NCBI GenBank assembly: GCA_003161515.1 | Contig: PMOH01000058.1 | Location: 1 to 7,010 of the forward strand | Length of the DNA stretch: 7,010 nucleotides | Origin: Deltaproteobacteria bacterium | GTDB lineage: Bacteria > Desulfobacterota > Binatia > Binatales > Binataceae | Direction: 5' to 3' | Shown here: one piece after another, positions 5,073-7,010 of the stretch | How the letters are laid out: each line of letters begins with the position of its first letter | How positions within the stretch are numbered: position 1 is the first letter of the stretch | Notes under the pieces: generated by a model | Database searches by the model: none | The model's input: the letters and a program-made list of their open reading frames with translations, nothing else | What the model was told of the DNA's origin: nothing | Position numbers and translations under genes: made by a program

Positions 5073-6269
5073 ATGATCGATCAACAGCCGCTGCGCGGGG
5101 TTCGCGTTCTGGATTTGACCCGGGTTTTGGCCGGGCCGTTTTGCACGATGAATTTGGCGGACCTTGGCGCCGAGGTGATTAAAATTGAGGTGCCGGGGCG
5201 TGGCGACGACTCGCGCAGTTTTGCGCCGATGATGCCGTCCGGAGACTCGGGATATTTCTACAGTGTCAATCGTGGCAAGCGCAGCGTCACACTCGACTTG
5301 CGTACTGAAGACGGCGCCAAAGTCTTCCTCGAGCTGGCGGCGAAATCTGATGTAGTGGTTGAGAATTTCTCGCCGGGCACGATGGATCGTTTCAAGGTCG
5401 GCTACGCGCAGCTCAAAGCCGCCAATCCGAAGATAATTTTGTGCTCGATTTCCGGATTCGGGCAGACCGGGCCCAAGACGTCGGCGCCGGCTTACGACAT
5501 CGTCGCGCAGGCGCTCGGCGGCACCATGAGTATCACCGGAAATGCGGGCGGCGAGCCGGTGCGATGCGGCGTGTCGGTCGGCGATTTGTCGGCGGCGCTG
5601 TACGGGGTGATTGCGATCATGTCGGCATTGCGCGTGCGCGACCGCGACGGTGTCGGCAATCACGTCGACATCGCGATGCTCGATTGCCAGGTCGCGATGC
5701 TCGAGGACGCGCTTGCGCGCTACTCGGTGTCGGGCAGGATTCCGGGACGGATCGGCACGCGCCATCCGTCGATCACGCCGTTCCAGCAGTTTCGCGCGGC
5801 CGACGACTACTTTGTGATGGGCGCGGGCAACGAGGCTATCTGGCTCCGTTTCTGCGACGCGATCGCGATGCCGCAGCTCAAGGATGACCCGCGATTTCTG
5901 ACCAATGCCGATCGCACCGCGAACCATCCGGAGCTCGAGACAATTTTGGCCCGCGTATTCGCGACGCATCCGCGAGATCATTGGCTCCGGTTGCTCTCTG
6001 ATGCATCGGTGCCGTGCGCGCCGATCGCCAACGTCGAGGAAGTGACCCGCGATCCGCATCTCGCCGCGCGCAACATGATTCTCCACGCCGATCATCCGGA
6101 GTTTGACGGCCTGATCGTGCCGGGCTCGCCCCTTAAGAGCGCCGGTGATACCGATATTCCCTCGACCCGCGCGCCGCGGCTGGGCGAAAGCACCGACGAG
6201 GTGCTGTCGAGCGTGCTCGGCTACGACACTTTACGACTATCGGAATTGCGGCGACGTAGTATCATATAG
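5073..6269 (+). CDS. Family III CoA-transferase (CaiB/BaiF, formyl-CoA transferase-like), 398 aa
   Basis: These homodimeric, interlocked cytoplasmic enzymes move CoA from an acyl-CoA donor to a free acid through an aspartyl-CoA thioester. Seen: the N-terminal LRGVRVLDLTRVLAGPF (7-23), LADLGAEVIKIE (28-39), VNRGKRSVTLDL (65-76) with the family's NRGK, VVVENFSPGTMDR (94-106), SISGFGQTGP (125-134), and GVSVGDLSAALYG where D171 fits the catalytic aspartate. The C-terminal part has VPCAPIANVEEVTRDPHLAARNMI. Length is full for the family. Start ATG 5073 is backed by AAGGA (5060-5064) eight bases upstream; stop TAG 6267-6269. A thiolase gene follows after 55 bases, which suggests an operon for acid activation and beta-oxidation-like breakdown. 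The specific acid (oxalate, carnitine, succinate/mesaconate, aromatic or bile acid types all occur in the family) is not readable from the sequence. Confidence 0.95.
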   Translation: MIDQQPLRGVRVLDLTRVLAGPFCTMNLADLGAEVIKIEVPGRGDDSRSFAPMMPSGDSGYFYSVNRGKRSVTLDLRTEDGAKVFLELAAKSDVVVENFSPGTMDRFKVGYAQLKAANPKIILCSISGFGQTGPKTSAPAYDIVAQALGGTMSITGNAGGEPVRCGVSVGDLSAALYGVIAIMSALRVRDRDGVGNHVDIAMLDCQVAMLEDALARYSVSGRIPGRIGTRHPSITPFQQFRAADDYFVMGAGNEAIWLRFCDAIAMPQLKDDPRFLTNADRTANHPELETILARVFATHPRDHWLRLLSDASVPCAPIANVEEVTRDPHLAARNMILHADHPEFDGLIVPGSPLKSAGDTDIPSTRAPRLGESTDEVLSSVLGYDTLRLSELRRRSII

Positions 6270-6312
6270 AGTTAACGATTTGCGGCGCGCACTAACGGCG
6301 CGACCGCCATCA

Positions 6313-6318
6313 AAGGAG
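6313..6318 (+). promoter_or_regulatory. Ribosome binding site of the thiolase gene
   Basis: AAGGAG lies six bases before GTG 6325 and decides that start; the reading from there begins REVVIVDGVRVPIGK, the standard thiolase N-terminus. Confidence 0.85.
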
Positions 6319-6324
6319 AGCATC

Positions 6325-7010
6325 GTGCGCGAAGTTGTTATCGTCGATGGAGTCAGGGTGCCGATTGGCAAAGCCGGCAAGGACAAGGGCTACTACAAGG
6401 ATATCCGCGCCGACGATTTGGGCGCGATCTGTATCCGCCGACTGCTCGAGAAAAATCCGAAGCTCGATCCCAAAGAGATCGAGGACGTGGTCTGGGGATG
6501 CGCGAATCAGACCGGCGAGCAGGGCCTGAACGTCGGCCGCATGATCGGGCTGCTCGCGGGATTGCCGGTCGAAGTCGCGGGCACCACCATCGATCGTCAA
6601 TGCGGATCGAGTCTGCAGGCGGTCAACTTCGCGGCGCAGGAAATAATGACCGGTGCGGGCGAGGTCGCAATCGCCGGCGGCGTCGAGCACATGACGCACG
6701 TCGCGATGGGCTCGGGAATCCTGCCCAATCCAAAGCTGATGGATATGTTTCCGCGCGACATGTTTTTCATGGGCATGACGGCTGAGCGGCTGGGCGACAT
6801 GTACAAAATTACGCGCGAACAATCGGACGCATTCTCGCTGCGATCGAACATGCGTGCGGTCGCGGCTCGTGAACGCTTCAAGGAAGAGATCGTCCCCGTC
6901 AAATTGCCCGACGGACAGGTGGTTGACGTCGATCAGGGTCCGCGCGCGGAAACGACGATGGAAAAGCTCGCCGGGCTCAAGCCTTCCTTCAAGCCGGACG
7001 GCCAGGTGAC
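6325..7010 (+). CDS. Thiolase (acetyl-CoA acyltransferase, FadA-like), 3' end cut by the window
   Basis: Thiolases cleave 3-ketoacyl-CoA with CoA to give acetyl-CoA, or run in reverse to condense acyl-CoAs. From GTG 6325, with AAGGAG six bases upstream, 228 codons are visible and no stop occurs before the edge; full members have about 390-400 residues. Seen: REVVIVDGVRVPIGK at the start, GEQGLNVGRMIGLLAGLPVEV (64-84), TTIDRQCGSSLQA with the nucleophilic C93 that forms the acyl-enzyme, GGVEHMTHVAMG, MGMTAERLGDMYKITREQSDAF, and the EEIVPVKLPDG segment. The GEQGLN and RQCGSSLQA wording fits degradative, FadA-type thiolases better than biosynthetic acetoacetyl-CoA thiolase, but that is a judgement. 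The second catalytic Cys and His lie off the window. It is probably co-transcribed with the CoA-transferase, since no terminator-like hairpin lies in the 55-base gap. Confidence 0.95.
   Translation, partial: MREVVIVDGVRVPIGKAGKDKGYYKDIRADDLGAICIRRLLEKNPKLDPKEIEDVVWGCANQTGEQGLNVGRMIGLLAGLPVEVAGTTIDRQCGSSLQAVNFAAQEIMTGAGEVAIAGGVEHMTHVAMGSGILPNPKLMDMFPRDMFFMGMTAERLGDMYKITREQSDAFSLRSNMRAVAARERFKEEIVPVKLPDGQVVDVDQGPRAETTMEKLAGLKPSFKPDGQV

Noticed and set aside
5028..6095. Long open frame of 355 codons on the minus strand across the CoA-transferase
   Set aside because: It is antisense to a full-length, motif-complete enzyme; its product is rich in Arg/His as expected from the shadow of GC-rich coding sequence, and it lacks a ribosome binding site or family resemblance.
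6310..6822. 170-codon minus-strand frame over the thiolase
   Set aside because: Shadow of the thiolase, which carries the catalytic Cys motif and a good ribosome binding site on the plus strand.

Overview
The window reads as a GC-rich, gene-dense bacterial chromosome segment with ordinary catabolic and accessory genes. The mix (sulfatase, glutathione-transferase-like protein, CYTH protein, family III CoA-transferase, thiolase), the frequent GTG/TTG starts and a scattered extragenic repeat of the 'GTCATYCYGAGCGAAGCGA' kind suggest a soil or sediment bacterium, perhaps an uncultivated deltaproteobacterial or Binatota-like lineage. That placement is inference from style only; no rRNA or marker gene is present.

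Layout. At 1-1155 (+) lies the 3' part of a type I sulfatase. From 1156 to 1510 there is a gene-free repeat island with two copies of one dispersed repeat, two near-perfect palindromes and a GC-rich hairpin. At 1511-2545 (+) is a GST-fold protein whose start codon sits inside the terminal inverted repeat of the second repeat copy. From 2546 to 2742 the DNA is AT-richer and holds a good sigma70-type promoter with an operator-like dyad, followed by an unrecognised 159-residue protein (2743-3222, +). A class IV adenylate cyclase-like CYTH protein (3248-3754, -) converges on it. Divergent from the CYTH gene is an unrecognised protein of about 392 residues with a HEAT-like N-terminus (about 3820-4998, +). 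The right end carries a family III (CaiB/BaiF) CoA-transferase (5073-6269, +) and, 55 bases later, a thiolase (6325 to beyond the right edge, +) that was not obvious from complete ORFs because it runs off the window.

How they fit together. The CoA-transferase and thiolase, both with good ribosome binding sites and on one strand, probably form an operon acting on acyl-CoA thioesters: one activates an acid by CoA transfer, the other performs thiolytic cleavage or condensation. The CYTH gene and the HEAT-like gene share a divergent control region of about 65 bases and may be co-regulated. The sulfatase, the GST-like protein and the 159-residue protein show no evident functional link. I did not find a convincing new multigene system; the most notable observations are the repeat-derived start codon, the repeat island, the operator-like promoter before the orphan gene, and the unrecognised HEAT-like protein beside the CYTH enzyme.
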